Numbered from the stretch's first letter, positions 14,968 through 24,971 are shown. The stretch: 57,827 nt of DNA from JBHELT01 sp046262935 (GCA_046262935.1 JBHELT010000095.1:1-57827), one strand, 5' to 3'. Numbers and translations are program-made. Notes: generated from the letters alone by a model not told the origin.

Positions 14968-17446
14968 TGATTCCGGGGCTGAGGGCAACCGTCGAGAGTA
15001 CGGGCGTCGATGATGCGTCGTTGGGATCGGATCCTCCTTGGAAAGTATGGCCCGCACAATCGCCACCGAGAACTTCGAATCCATCTCCGAAACCGTCGCC
15101 ATCCGTATCAACCTTAAGTGGGTCGCTCCGATACTGATTGACTTCCTGACCGTCATTCAACCGATCATCGTCTGAATCCCTTTTGAGGGGATCCGTGTGG
15201 TACGTATTTAGCTCGGCACCGTCGTTGAGGCCGTCCGCGTCGGTGTCGGCTCTGAGCGGGGCGGTGTGATGAAGGTTGACTTCCTCCCCGTCGGTCAGTC
15301 CATCCCCGTCACTGTCTCGATTGTAGGGATTCGTTCCGATCCGAGCCTCAGTGCAGTCGGTCAAACCATCGTCGTCCGAGTCATGACATCCCATGACTTG
15401 ATCGATGTGTGTGGTGGTTTGACTGGCCAGGACTTGAACGAGATCGGCCGAAGAGAAGTCGGGCTTGTCGTGATACCAGACGGTGGGGAGGGGGTTGGGG
15501 ACACCGCCGCAGTCATAGAACTGAACCTTGATGCTGCCCGAAGGTACCTCGCGTATCGTGTACATGCCATCGGAATCTGAATATCCCCGACCAACCTGTT
15601 GCTGTTGATCGTTCACCGCGGACACGCATATTCCTCCTACTGGATTTCCACTGGCCTCGGTAATCCGTCCGCTTATCGAACCAGCTCGGTGGAGCCCGAT
15701 GTTGACCCGCGTATCGGATCCCTCTGTGACCACGACCGAACCGACAGACTGGTTGGCGTACTGGCCTGAGTTGTCGTAGAAATCCGCTGTGTAAGTTGCT
15801 TGGGCTAGTCCGCGAATGGTGTATCGGCCATCTGGGCCCGTGTAAGCCCACCCGTAAAGGGAGTAGGAGGAGTCATGCGCCGAAACAGCTACATTGGAAA
15901 GGGGACTTCCTGTGTCTGCGTCGGTCACCAGCCCACTTATCGACCCCCCGGTCGTGAGCGCGACGTCAATCTGAGCTTCGGACTCATTCGTGATCATGAC
16001 GGAGTCGCGCTTGGCCCCAGCATGTCCACCCGACCAATCCTGAAACATGACGGTGTAGGCGCCATCCGCCAGACCGCCGATCGAATAGGTACCATCGCTG
16101 CCGGTGGTCGCGTATCCGTCACTGGAGTAGCTTGAGGCCCGCGCGCGCACGCTGATGTTGGAAAGTGGTTGTCCAGTCGCCGCGTCCGTGACGGTTCCCC
16201 GAATCTTGCCTCCAACCACGAGTGTCTCGTCTATTCCCGTGCGCTGCTCTGCCGGACCGAGTTGTATGGGTTCGGCAGACGAGTAATCGAACTTGTGGTC
16301 GTACCACATCGATAGGTACTGCCTTGGTTGGTTGCAGTCATAAAAACCTACTTTGTAGGAGCCCGCACGCAGTCCTCCGATTTTCCAGGCGCCCGCCGCG
16401 TCCGTCCGCGCCGAGCCGTAATAATCTCCGGAGACCGAAATGCATATTCCCTCGATCGGCGCCAGGCTTGTGGAATCGGTCACCAGTCCAGAAATGGAAG
16501 CCCCGATGCTCATGTGAGCTCCGATCCCGGCGGTTGTTTGCCCTTGGGTAACCCCGATCGGATCTGCATCGCCGCTGCTCGCGTGGCCGTCATACCATTC
16601 CGATACATACATCCTTGCCGAATTGCAATCGGAGAGGCCCAACTTGAACTGACCGGATAGAAGACCGCGTATGACGAAACTTCCATCCGGGGCGCTCCTC
16701 GTCGAGCTCGAGTTGGCCCCGGACGCGCTCAGGCAGATGCCTTCTAGTGGAGTTCCGGTGTCTCGGTCGGTAACCGAACCCGAAATCGACCCGCCAAATT
16801 CCATCGCAGCATCGATGCCAGTGATTGCTGCTCCGGTCGCGACCCAGACATGATCGGCAGATTCCCAATCGGGCTTGTTGTTGTACCACTGCTCGATATA
16901 TCCGCCGCCGCTGCAATCAGAAAAGCCGACGCTGTAGTCGCCCTCGAACAATCCGCCAAGGGTCCAAGTGCCGTCCGCCCCGGACTGAGCAAGGACTTCG
17001 CCGCCGGGGTTTGATGGCTGACTCCCGCCACCTGCCTCAACACAGATCCCTTGAAGAGGATGTCCGTCAGAGACGTCGCTTACCGTTCCGCTAAGCGAGC
17101 CCCCGACTTCAAGTGTCACATCAACAGAGGTGGTTGCTTCGGCCGCGACCGAAATATTGCCTTGACTCTTCATCAGATAGCGGGCGGGAGAGTTGCAATC
17201 CCAAAACCGAACCTCGTAACTAGAGGAGGCAGGTAAGTTCTCTAGCGAGTAGGAGCCATCAACGTTGGTAACGGTGCTAGAACCTGCAGGGGAAGCGTCC
17301 ACGCAGATGCCTTTGACTCCAAAACCCGTGTCCGCGCCCGAAACCGTTCCTGATATACGGCCGTTGGATGACTCGGCATGCACCGATCCAGCAGGCACGA
17401 CTATGCCCGCAACCAAAAGAACGGCAATCAGTAGAGACTTACGCAA
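14933..17446 (-). CDS. Large secreted protein with seven carboxypeptidase-regulatory-like repeats and Ca-binding tail
   Basis: 838 residues from TTG 17446 (AAAGGGG 7 nt before it), which gives a clean signal peptide LRKSLLIAVLLVAGIVV... Seven beta-sandwich repeats of about 90 residues follow, each starting like SISGTVTDADTGTPL and containing DGSYSIGGL. Most of the first four and the last also share a YDCNxxRxY-like segment with WYD. The tail has four thrombospondin type 3-like DSDGDGLTDGEE repeats that bind calcium. No sortase signal or membrane anchor is seen, so it is probably released or bound to the surface by other means. Such repeats are typical of adhesins and extracellular scaffolds; the ligand is unknown. 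Confidence 0.82.
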   Translation of the reverse strand: MRKSLLIAVLLVAGIVVPAGSVHAESSNGRISGTVSGADTGFGVKGICVDASPAGSSTVTNVDGSYSLENLPASSSYEVRFWDCNSPARYLMKSQGNISVAAEATTSVDVTLEVGGSLSGTVSDVSDGHPLQGICVEAGGGSQPSNPGGEVLAQSGADGTWTLGGLFEGDYSVGFSDCSGGGYIEQWYNNKPDWESADHVWVATGAAITGIDAAMEFGGSISGSVTDRDTGTPLEGICLSASGANSSSTRSAPDGSFVIRGLLSGQFKLGLSDCNSARMYVSEWYDGHASSGDADPIGVTQGQTTAGIGAHMSIGASISGLVTDSTSLAPIEGICISVSGDYYGSARTDAAGAWKIGGLRAGSYKVGFYDCNQPRQYLSMWYDHKFDYSSAEPIQLGPAEQRTGIDETLVVGGKIRGTVTDAATGQPLSNISVRARASSYSSDGYATTGSDGTYSIGGLADGAYTVMFQDWSGGHAGAKRDSVMITNESEAQIDVALTTGGSISGLVTDADTGSPLSNVAVSAHDSSYSLYGWAYTGPDGRYTIRGLAQATYTADFYDNSGQYANQSVGSVVVTEGSDTRVNIGLHRAGSISGRITEASGNPVGGICVSAVNDQQQQVGRGYSDSDGMYTIREVPSGSIKVQFYDCGGVPNPLPTVWYHDKPDFSSADLVQVLASQTTTHIDQVMGCHDSDDDGLTDCTEARIGTNPYNRDSDGDGLTDGEEVNLHHTAPLRADTDADGLNDGAELNTYHTDPLKRDSDDDRLNDGQEVNQYRSDPLKVDTDGDGFGDGFEVLGGDCAGHTFQGGSDPNDASSTPVLSTVALSPGIINPLGAPLLCS

Positions 17447-17578
17447 CCCCCGACCCCTTTCGAAATCCTGGTCACTATTTCTACGCGGGTCCCCTGAATC
17501 CCTTTTTTTGCCACCACGTATAGCCAATTTCCTTAAAGGCTTCTCTGGAGGCACATAACGTGTGCTACTATCGGCGCT

Positions 17579-18028
17579 GTGGTCATAGATTCTTCCAGTC
17601 TTATCTCGCTCGCCCGGTCGGGACTGCTTCCGCTCTTGGCGCGGCTTCCGATAAAGCCAGTGATCCTCGATGTGGTGGAACGGGAAGCGGTAGAGGAAGG
17701 GCTGACGCGGGGCCACGCCGATGCAGCCGCAATCGAGAGTGCCATTTCATCGTTCACACGGGTTGCGACGCCGCAAGAGGCTTCGGCCGACAGCGAGGTT
17801 CTGAACGCGGCCGTGGCATCCGGCACTCTGGTCGCCAACGATCTTGCTCTCGGCCGGCGCGCACACAACCTGGGAGTGAAGTGGCTGCGCACCGCGGACC
17901 TAATTGTGCTGCTCGTCGAGACGAGAGCAATGACATCGCGTGAAGCGCGAGAAGCTATCTCTGCCTTGGTGGCGGCGGGAAGGTTAAGCGAAGAACTTTC
18001 GGCTGAATATCTCAAGGAGCTGACGTGA
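17579..18028 (+). CDS. PIN-domain-like toxin (type II TA)
   Basis: 149 residues starting VIDSSSLISLARSGLLPLL, with later acidic positions (SADSEVLNAA; LVANDLALGRRAHNLGV), matching PIN-like nucleases of the DUF3368-like kind. GTG 17579. It overlaps the downstream ribbon-helix-helix gene by 4 nt. The order toxin then antitoxin is less common but known. It is divergent from the repeat protein gene. Confidence 0.7.
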   Translation: MVIDSSSLISLARSGLLPLLARLPIKPVILDVVEREAVEEGLTRGHADAAAIESAISSFTRVATPQEASADSEVLNAAVASGTLVANDLALGRRAHNLGVKWLRTADLIVLLVETRAMTSREAREAISALVAAGRLSEELSAEYLKELT

Positions 18029-18354
18029 AACGCGCCGTCAGGATCAACGCCACTATGGATGAAGAATTGCTGCGCCGACTCGATGCTTTCGCCCAAACTC
18101 GTTACGAAGACCGCTCGACCGCCATCCGGCAATTGGTCGACTTTGCTTTGCGTGAGCTATCTCAACGAGACGCCGTTGATGCTTACAGGGCAGGGCGATT
18201 GACCATTCGAGAGTTTGCACGCTCCCTTGGTCTGGATGTGTGGGGGGCGCACGATCTGCTTGCAGTCCTGGGCGTGCCGGTGGCGCAAGGCGCAAGAGGC
18301 GAGAGCCGGGCGGGCTTGGACGAACTGCTCAAGTCCTTGGGAAGACAGAGATAG
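18025..18354 (+). CDS. Ribbon-helix-helix antitoxin
   Basis: 109 residues. The N-terminal RINATMDEELLRRLDAFAQ and DRSTAIRQLVDFAL form a CopG/MetJ-type ribbon-helix-helix DNA-binding domain. The C-terminal part (YRAGRLTIREFARSLGLDVWGAHDLL) resembles UPF0175-type antitoxins, which often pair with PIN-like proteins. Starts with GTG inside the toxin stop (GTGA). Confidence 0.75.
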   Translation: MKRAVRINATMDEELLRRLDAFAQTRYEDRSTAIRQLVDFALRELSQRDAVDAYRAGRLTIREFARSLGLDVWGAHDLLAVLGVPVAQGARGESRAGLDELLKSLGRQR

Positions 18355-18384
18355 GGCTTCTTCCTTCATGAACTGACTGGTGTC

Positions 18385-20484
18385 ATGATACCTGGTGTCA
18401 TGTCCCAGGCTGCGGTCTTGCTGCGTAGAACCCGAAGCTTGCTCCCGACCGGGGTTCCGCTGTCGGACGGCGATTGGCAAAGGCGCCACCGCGGGATCGT
18501 CATGCTTCTTGCCCTTCATGTGTTGATCATTCCAACGTTCGGATCGATTCGGGGCTACCACGCCGGCCACATGGTCCTGGAAACACTTCCGATCCTTCTA
18601 CCGGCGCTCGTCGCGTCACGTAGCGCCCTCCAAAGATCCGTCCGGATGGCTTCCGCAACATTCGGGCTTTTGAGTTCATCTGCGATCTTGGTTCACCTTT
18701 CCGGTGGAGTGATCGAGATGCACTTCCACTTCTTCGTGATGGTAGCGGTCATCACCCTGTATCAATCTTGGATGCCGTTCCTGTTCGCAATCGGCTATGT
18801 GGTACTTCATCACGGTGTGATGGGGGTGATCGATCCATCCAGTGTTTATAACCACGCTTCTGCCATCGAACACCCGTGGCGATGGGCCGCTATCCATGGC
18901 GGTTTCATCCTGGCTGAAAGCGCAGCATGTCTTACCGCTTGGCGTTTGAATGAGGTATCTAGAGTCAAGGCCGATGAATCCCATCAGCAGCTCGCAGCGC
19001 TGGTGCAATCCTCGGACGACGCTATCGTGGGTCTTCTTCCGAACGGGCGGATCCTGAGCTGGAACCCTGGGGCCGAGAAACTATTCGGGTACTCCGAAAC
19101 GCAGGCGGCCAGCCAGCCCTTCACCATGCTCATGCCCGCGGATCGGGTCGAGAGCGAGAGTCAGATCCTCGATGCCTTCCTCGAAACGAATGAGGTCCAG
19201 CGATACGAAACCAGGAGTCTTCGCAAGGACGGAACTTTGGTAAATGTGGCCGTGACCCTGTCTCCGATACGTGATGAATGGGGTTCGCCGATAGGCGCAT
19301 CCGCGATCGCCCGCGACATCACCGAAAAGACACTGGCAGAACGTGAACGCGAAGAGTCTCTATCGCTTCTTAGCGCAACCCTGGAATCCACCGCTGACGG
19401 GATCTTGGTTGTCGATCTCGATGGACATATCGTCAGCTTCAACCAGAAGTTCCTTGAACTTTGGCAGATCCCAGAAGAGATCGTGGCATCGGGTGATGAC
19501 GACCGTGCGATCGACTTCGTTCTGGGTCAGTTGAAGTATCCGGATGAATTCGTTGCCCAGGTCAAGAATCTCTACGCCAAGCCCCGTGACAAGAGTTTCG
19601 ATGTTCTGGAATTCAATGACGGCAGGTACTTCGAAAGGTATTCATTGCCGCAGGAGGTGGGCGACCGGAGCGTTGGACGTGTTTGGAGTTTTCGTGATGT
19701 AACCGATCGTGAACAGTCCAAGAGAGCCCTTCAGGATGCTTTCCAGCGCGAGCGCGAAGCGGCTGAGAGCCTGCGCGGACTTGATGAGATGAAAAACGCG
19801 TTTCTCGAGGCAGTTTCACACGAGCTTCGCACTCCGCTGACGAGCGTTCTTGGCGCCGCAGTCACTTTAGAAACGCGCCGCGGTTCTTTATCCTCCAGAA
19901 CCCAAACTGAGATGTTTCAAAGTTTAGTAAGGAACGCTCGCAAGCTCGAAAGGCTGCTATCGGACCTTCTGGACCTCGACCGCATGCTGCGCGGCGTGCT
20001 TCAACCATCGCTAGAGCCAACGGACATAGCGAGCCTGATCCGGGCGTCTGTCGACGAGGTCGAGTCGAAAGACCACCATGTGCAGGTTCGGGTGGAAGAT
20101 GTCATCGCTTCGATCGATGCGTCGAAGATACAAAGGATCGTCGAGAATCTCGTCGCTAACGCAGTCAAGTACACGCCTTCGGATACGAACATCTGGGTGA
20201 CAGCCAACAGATCGCCCGAGGGCATCTTGATATCGGTCGAAGACGATGGGCCTGGCGTGGCAGAGGATTTCAGGAAGAGCGCGTTCGAACCTTTCCGCCG
20301 GGGCGGGCAGAACTTGCACTCGCCGGGGACCGGCATAGGCCTTTCCCTGGTTGCCAGATTCGCCGAACTGCATGGCGGTAAAGCATGGATCGAAGATCGC
20401 GTCGGTGGCGGTGCAGCGTTCCGCGTGCTGCTTCCTTGCGTCGTGACCGAGGTGAGTTCCCAGGTAGCAACTGGATCGGCCTAA
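18385..20484 (+). CDS. Membrane-bound PAS sensor histidine kinase
   Basis: 699 residues. The N-terminal 195 residues form about six membrane segments with HLSGGVIEMHFHFFVM and YVVLHHGVMG; this His-rich membrane module also occurs in other signalling proteins and has no assigned ligand. Two PAS domains follow (about 210-320 and 330-450). The HisKA box AVSHELRTPLTSVLG has phospho-acceptor His479, and the HATPase has N box NLVANAVKY, G1 DDGPGV and G2 GTGIGLSL. No response regulator is adjacent; the single-domain regulator at 22978 is the closest. The start could also be ATG 18400. Confidence 0.88.
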   Translation: MIPGVMSQAAVLLRRTRSLLPTGVPLSDGDWQRRHRGIVMLLALHVLIIPTFGSIRGYHAGHMVLETLPILLPALVASRSALQRSVRMASATFGLLSSSAILVHLSGGVIEMHFHFFVMVAVITLYQSWMPFLFAIGYVVLHHGVMGVIDPSSVYNHASAIEHPWRWAAIHGGFILAESAACLTAWRLNEVSRVKADESHQQLAALVQSSDDAIVGLLPNGRILSWNPGAEKLFGYSETQAASQPFTMLMPADRVESESQILDAFLETNEVQRYETRSLRKDGTLVNVAVTLSPIRDEWGSPIGASAIARDITEKTLAEREREESLSLLSATLESTADGILVVDLDGHIVSFNQKFLELWQIPEEIVASGDDDRAIDFVLGQLKYPDEFVAQVKNLYAKPRDKSFDVLEFNDGRYFERYSLPQEVGDRSVGRVWSFRDVTDREQSKRALQDAFQREREAAESLRGLDEMKNAFLEAVSHELRTPLTSVLGAAVTLETRRGSLSSRTQTEMFQSLVRNARKLERLLSDLLDLDRMLRGVLQPSLEPTDIASLIRASVDEVESKDHHVQVRVEDVIASIDASKIQRIVENLVANAVKYTPSDTNIWVTANRSPEGILISVEDDGPGVAEDFRKSAFEPFRRGGQNLHSPGTGIGLSLVARFAELHGGKAWIEDRVGGGAAFRVLLPCVVTEVSSQVATGSA

Positions 20485-20640
20485 TGAACTCGTGTGCCCG
20501 TCCAGATTCTTGTTCGGGCCGGCAGGAACTCGGGCAGCGACGTCGAATCCAGAGATAGGCCGATAATCCCGCGCCAGCGGACATAGCCCAGTAGCTTGCC
20601 TGCAAGACCTAGCTGGGCTTCGAGAGAAGGGTTCTAACAG

Positions 20641-22710
20641 ATGCGTCGAGCTGCGATTTTCAAGATCATCACTGTAGTTGCTCTGCTTGGAGCGCTTGCT
20701 GTGCCGTTGTCGTCGATGGCGGTGCCCGACCCAACCATCGCCGCCGGATGCGATCCGATCGATCCGAAAGCATGTCTCTTTCCGTTCCCCAACGACCTCT
20801 ACACGCGCGCTGACGCGACCACAGCCACCGGACTGCGTTTGAATCTCCTGGCGTCGGCTATGCCTCGAAATGCTGCTGGCAAACCGATCAACCCCATCGA
20901 ATACAACCGCAACGACGGGTTCTCTCCCGGATCAGTTCTCGAGACCTTCGTCCCTGGTATCGATCTAGAGCAGACGGGGGCCCCCTCGATCAAGGACCAG
21001 CGCACGTCACTTTCAGCTTCGTCTCCCATAGTAGTGATCAATGCCAGTACTCTGAAACCCCATCCGGTGTGGGCGGAACTTGACTCTCAAGCGATCAACG
21101 ACGGCGTTCGCAACGACGGTTCCCGCACGCTGCTCATCCGGCCCGCGATCAACTTCGATGAAGGCACTCGCTACGTCGTCGCCCTTCGCAACCTGAAGGA
21201 CGCTAACGGAAACGTCATACCTGCCAATCCTTACTTCGCTGCGCTTCGCGACAACACCCCAAGCGATGACCCAGCACGCGATCTTCTGCGCAAACCGAAC
21301 ATAGAGAGAGTGTTTGCCACGCTTGGATCGGCGGGGATCGCTCGGGGCGATCTGTTCCTGGCCTGGGACTTCACCGTCGCGAGTGAGCGCAATCTTCTCG
21401 AACGAGTTTTGTCGATCCGCGACCAAGCCTTTGCCTCACTTGGCGACACCACGATGGCCGACGGCATCGTCCAGGGCAATGCTCCGACGTTTCGCATCAC
21501 CTCGGTAACCAACAACGCTTTGTCGGACGACAGCAAGATCTCGCGGTCCGTACAGGGCGTTTACACCGTCCCGAACTTTCTATCGACTCCAGGAGCTGCT
21601 CCCGGCGGAGGATTCATATATGGGCTCGACGGTTTGCCCATCCGCAACCCAGCCGACGCCGTCGCAACTTTCACTTGCAGCATCCCGCGCTCCGTTCTAT
21701 CCGATGGCGCTAGCTCGAGCGCTACCGTGAACCCTGGTCGTCCAAGTCTGTACGGTCACGGTTTGCTCGGAACTCAAAGCGAAGTCACGGCTGGCAACGT
21801 GAAAGACATGGGCAACGAGCATGCGTTCGTGTTCTGCGCGACGGAATGGGCTGGCATGTCCACTTACGACGCTGGCAATGTTGTGCACTCCATCGCTGAT
21901 CTATCAAACTTTTCTACGATGGCCGACCGCATGCAGCAAGGGTTCATCAACATGCTGTTCCTGGCTCGATTGATGATTCATTCTCAGGGCTTTGTCTCCG
22001 ATGCAGCGTTCCAGGGTCCGGCAGGAGAATCGCTGATCAACACCAGCGAAGTCTTCTATGACGGCAATAGTCAGGGCGGGATCATGGGAGGTTCCTTGGT
22101 GGCGATCTCTCCGGACATCCGTCGTGGTGTGCTTGGCGTCACAGGCATGAACTACTCGACCCTATTGGACCGAAGTGTCGACTGGGCAACGTACTACACG
22201 GCTTTCGCTCAGACTTATCCCAACAGACTAGACCAGCAACTATGTTTCGCATTGATGCAGTTGCTGTGGGATCGCGGTGAGTCGGATGGTTATGCCCACC
22301 ACATGACCGATGACCCGCCGGCGAACACTCCGGCTCATCAAGTGTTGATGCACATCGCGGTGGGGGACCATCAAGTGGCGAACATCACTGCGATCATCGA
22401 GGCGCGGACCAACGGAGCGGCGATCTACCAACCGGCGGTGGATGCATCGAAGCTTCCTTCCGGCGCCATTCCTTTCTGGGGACTTGCCGATGTTGCGACC
22501 CTAGGTGCTGGATATACCGGGTCGGTCATGGTGTTCTTCGATGATGGCAACGATTGGGCACCGCTCGACAACATCCCAGCCAGCCAAGGCGGCGACCCTC
22601 ACGGTCGGCCGCGGGGCAATGCTGCGGCTCGCATACAGAAGGCCACTTTCCTGCAGACCGGTGGCTACTTCGTCGACGTCTGCTCGGGACTTTCCTGCAA
22701 GACGCGCTGA
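20641..22710 (+). CDS. Secreted alpha/beta-hydrolase-like protein
   Basis: 689 residues with an N-terminal signal peptide (RRAAIFKIITVVALLGALAV, cleavage near SMA-VPD). The nucleophile-elbow-like FYDGNSQGGIMGG places a candidate catalytic Ser at 477; VGDHQVANI and GGDPHGRP could supply the acid and histidine. The early ACLFPFPNDLYT segment recalls bacterial virulence-factor-type lipases. Substrate unknown; extracellular lipase or esterase is the best guess. It stands alone between the kinase and the response regulator gene. Confidence 0.65.
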   Translation: MRRAAIFKIITVVALLGALAVPLSSMAVPDPTIAAGCDPIDPKACLFPFPNDLYTRADATTATGLRLNLLASAMPRNAAGKPINPIEYNRNDGFSPGSVLETFVPGIDLEQTGAPSIKDQRTSLSASSPIVVINASTLKPHPVWAELDSQAINDGVRNDGSRTLLIRPAINFDEGTRYVVALRNLKDANGNVIPANPYFAALRDNTPSDDPARDLLRKPNIERVFATLGSAGIARGDLFLAWDFTVASERNLLERVLSIRDQAFASLGDTTMADGIVQGNAPTFRITSVTNNALSDDSKISRSVQGVYTVPNFLSTPGAAPGGGFIYGLDGLPIRNPADAVATFTCSIPRSVLSDGASSSATVNPGRPSLYGHGLLGTQSEVTAGNVKDMGNEHAFVFCATEWAGMSTYDAGNVVHSIADLSNFSTMADRMQQGFINMLFLARLMIHSQGFVSDAAFQGPAGESLINTSEVFYDGNSQGGIMGGSLVAISPDIRRGVLGVTGMNYSTLLDRSVDWATYYTAFAQTYPNRLDQQLCFALMQLLWDRGESDGYAHHMTDDPPANTPAHQVLMHIAVGDHQVANITAIIEARTNGAAIYQPAVDASKLPSGAIPFWGLADVATLGAGYTGSVMVFFDDGNDWAPLDNIPASQGGDPHGRPRGNAAARIQKATFLQTGGYFVDVCSGLSCKTR

Positions 22711-22977
22711 GCCCCTTGATACCCAGGCAGGGCAAGGAGCCTTCCGCGTAAGGCGTCGCTCGCTTCACGGTTGGGTCTTTACAGATCGGGCCTCTTCCCC
22801 CTTGTTGTTGTACCTAGATTGAAGGAAATATGTAGTCAGGGGCGCATCCGGTCACTTTGAGTGCCAGCCCATGCGCGGAGTCGCCGAAATGGGACTAGTC
22901 CTTTGGGGTCATCTTCGAAAACGGCCTCCTACAAGGGTGCATTTAGTGCCGATGAGGTTCTAAATGGAGGCATGCAT

Positions 22978-23358
22978 ATGTTGACGGTGGCGATTGTTGA
23001 CGATGAAGCAGACCTGCGCGGACTCGTAAGGACCTTACTGGCGGACGAGCCTGCTATCAAGGTTGTTGGCGAGGGTGGCAACGCAGAGGAAGCCATAGAT
23101 CTGGCGATGAACAAGTGCCCCGACGTCATGATCCTCGATCGGATGATGCCCGGACAGGATGGGCTTGCGGCCATACCGAGGATCCGTGAGCTTTCGCCGA
23201 ACACCAAGATATTGATGTTCACCGCCGCTCCCGAACGGTCGCTTTTCGATTCCACCACTCTCGCGGCACCAGACCGATTGATGGGCAAGACCGAGTCTGT
23301 ACTGGCTCTTGTACCGGCGATCATGGAGCTCGGTGCTATGGAAGGCACTTCGCTCTAA
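22978..23358 (+). CDS. Single-domain response regulator
   Basis: 126-residue CheY-like receiver. Acidic pocket Asp8/Asp9 (VDDEADLR), phospho-acceptor Asp54 (ILDRMMPG), switch Thr in MFTAAPER and Lys in MGKTES. There is no output domain. ATG 22978 is chosen because GGAGG at 22966-22970 is 7 nt upstream; ATG 22972 is too close. The 267-nt gap before it shows no gene. Possible partners are the histidine kinase at 18385-20484 or the pilus motor genes downstream. Confidence 0.9.
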   Translation: MLTVAIVDDEADLRGLVRTLLADEPAIKVVGEGGNAEEAIDLAMNKCPDVMILDRMMPGQDGLAAIPRIRELSPNTKILMFTAAPERSLFDSTTLAAPDRLMGKTESVLALVPAIMELGAMEGTSL

Positions 23359-23402
23359 CGGGGCTTACCTGGGGCCAGCGCGGTTAACCGAAGCCAACTG
23401 GA

Positions 23403-23720
23403 CTAGTCCGGTGGAACCCTGAAACCGGGCAAGGGGATCGTGTACTTACCTCGACGTCCGCGAGCCAAGATCATCTGCGCTGCTTTTGCGTAAGTGGAGC
23501 CGTGCTCGATATCGAGGCGATCGCATAGGTTGTTAGGCATCACCTCCGTACATTTCCAGAGCTTGCCTAACAGCCTCGTGAGTTGCCATTCGTCATTCTT
23601 GTCGCCGACGTCGTAAACGATCTCGTTGTAGGGATATAGGTGGCGTTCTTTCGACTCCCAGCCCCAACCTTCTACCCAATGTTGAAATGCGTCCTTGATG
23701 TACTCGGGTGCCTCGGCCAT
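23403..23720 (-). CDS. Hypothetical protein
   Basis: 105 residues from ATG 23720 with GAGG 6 nt upstream on the minus strand. It is rich in aromatic residues at the start (EAPEYIKDAFQHWVEGWGW), soluble, with no signal peptide or recognised domain. It is divergent from pilT with 83 nt between start codons. Function not known. Confidence 0.6.
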   Translation of the reverse strand: MAEAPEYIKDAFQHWVEGWGWESKERHLYPYNEIVYDVGDKNDEWQLTRLLGKLWKCTEVMPNNLCDRLDIEHGSTYAKAAQMILARGRRGKYTIPLPGFRVPPD

Positions 23721-23803
23721 GGTTTCCTCGTTTCCAGTGGAACAGGTGTATTCAATCAGTTCTGCCCGTCCCCGAACTGCCCACACATATAGGATGTGGC
23801 GCT

Positions 23804-24910
23804 ATGGCTAGAGCCTCGGCAACAACTATCGAAAATTACCTAAGCACCCTCTGGGACAAGAAAGGCACGGACATCCTGTTCACCGCAGGAAGCCCGCCTT
23901 TGCTTCGCATAGACGGTGTTCTTAGCCCCATGGATGGTGCTCCGTCGCTCAGTCCAGCCGATACGGAGAAGATAGTGGCCGGAGTTCTCACAGAGGACAT
24001 GGCAACCCAGTTCAAAGCTTTCAAGGAACTCGATTTCTCGTTCAACTGGAAGAGCATCTCCCGGTTCAGGGCAAACGTTTTCCTTCAGAGAGGATCCATG
24101 GCCATGGCGCTTCGACTGATCCCATATGCCATCCCATCCTTCGAGGAATTGGGCCTGCCTGATGTGGTTGAAAACTTCGTGAAACTGCCACAGGGTTTGG
24201 TGCTGGTAACAGGGCCGACGGGGGCCGGAAAGTCGACCACCCTTGCCTCGATGATCGACTACATCAACGACCATCGTGCATGTCACATCCTGACCATCGA
24301 AGACCCGATCGAGTACGTCCACCGTCACAAGAAGGCCGCGGTCAATCAGCGCGAGATTGGCGAAGACACCAGCTCTTTCGCTCGGGCGCTCCGCTCGGCG
24401 CTGCGTGAGGACCCTGACGTACTTCTGGTAGGGGAGATGCGAGACCTTGAGACCATCCAGACCGCACTCACGATCGCGGAGACCGGCCACTTGGTGTTCG
24501 CAACCCTTCACACCAACGACACCGCACAGGCCCTCGACCGCATCGTAGATGTGTTCCCCGGCGAATACCAGACGCAGATCAGGGTTCAGCTGGCGAACTG
24601 CTTAGCCGGCGTGATGTACCAGCAGTTGATGCCCCGCGTCGGTGGGGGCAGGGTCGCAGCATTCGAGGTGATGGTCGCGACGCACCCGGTGCGAAACCTG
24701 ATCAAGGAAGGAAAGACCCGCCAACTTCGTAACGTTGTCGCAACGGGCCAGCGTGATGGCATGCAAACCTACGAGGCTTCTCTAACCCACCTGCTCGGTG
24801 CCGGTTTCATCACATACGACGAAGCGATCTCTCGCAGTCTGTATCCCGGAGAGATCAAGGCGCCTAAGTCGGACGATGAGGGTTTGCCCAAACGGAGGCT
24901 TCGCCACTAG
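23804..24910 (+). CDS. pilT: Type IV pilus retraction ATPase PilT
   Basis: 368-residue hexameric ATPase that depolymerises pili. Walker A GPTGAGKSTT, Asp box TIEDPIEYVH, and Walker B region DVLLVGEMRD, where the GEMRD form is typical of PilT against GEIRD in PilB. The His box LHTND follows, then a C-terminal HPVRNLIKEGKTRQL resembling the PilT retraction motif. The start is ATG 23804, since upstream residues do not fit the family. It is convergent with the pilin gene across a strong terminator. Confidence 0.93.
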   Translation: MARASATTIENYLSTLWDKKGTDILFTAGSPPLLRIDGVLSPMDGAPSLSPADTEKIVAGVLTEDMATQFKAFKELDFSFNWKSISRFRANVFLQRGSMAMALRLIPYAIPSFEELGLPDVVENFVKLPQGLVLVTGPTGAGKSTTLASMIDYINDHRACHILTIEDPIEYVHRHKKAAVNQREIGEDTSSFARALRSALREDPDVLLVGEMRDLETIQTALTIAETGHLVFATLHTNDTAQALDRIVDVFPGEYQTQIRVQLANCLAGVMYQQLMPRVGGGRVAAFEVMVATHPVRNLIKEGKTRQLRNVVATGQRDGMQTYEASLTHLLGAGFITYDEAISRSLYPGEIKAPKSDDEGLPKRRLRH

Positions 24911-24930
24911 GGAGAGTGGTTGTGCGCCGG

Positions 24931-24971
24931 TCGTGCGAAAAGGCCCCCAAGAAGGGGGCCTTTTCGCACGA
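24931..24971. terminator. Bidirectional terminator between pilT and pilin
   Basis: Perfect 18-bp stem (24931-24948 with 24954-24971) around an AAGAA loop, with an A4/T4 block in each arm. It separates the convergent pilT and pilin genes. Confidence 0.85.
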
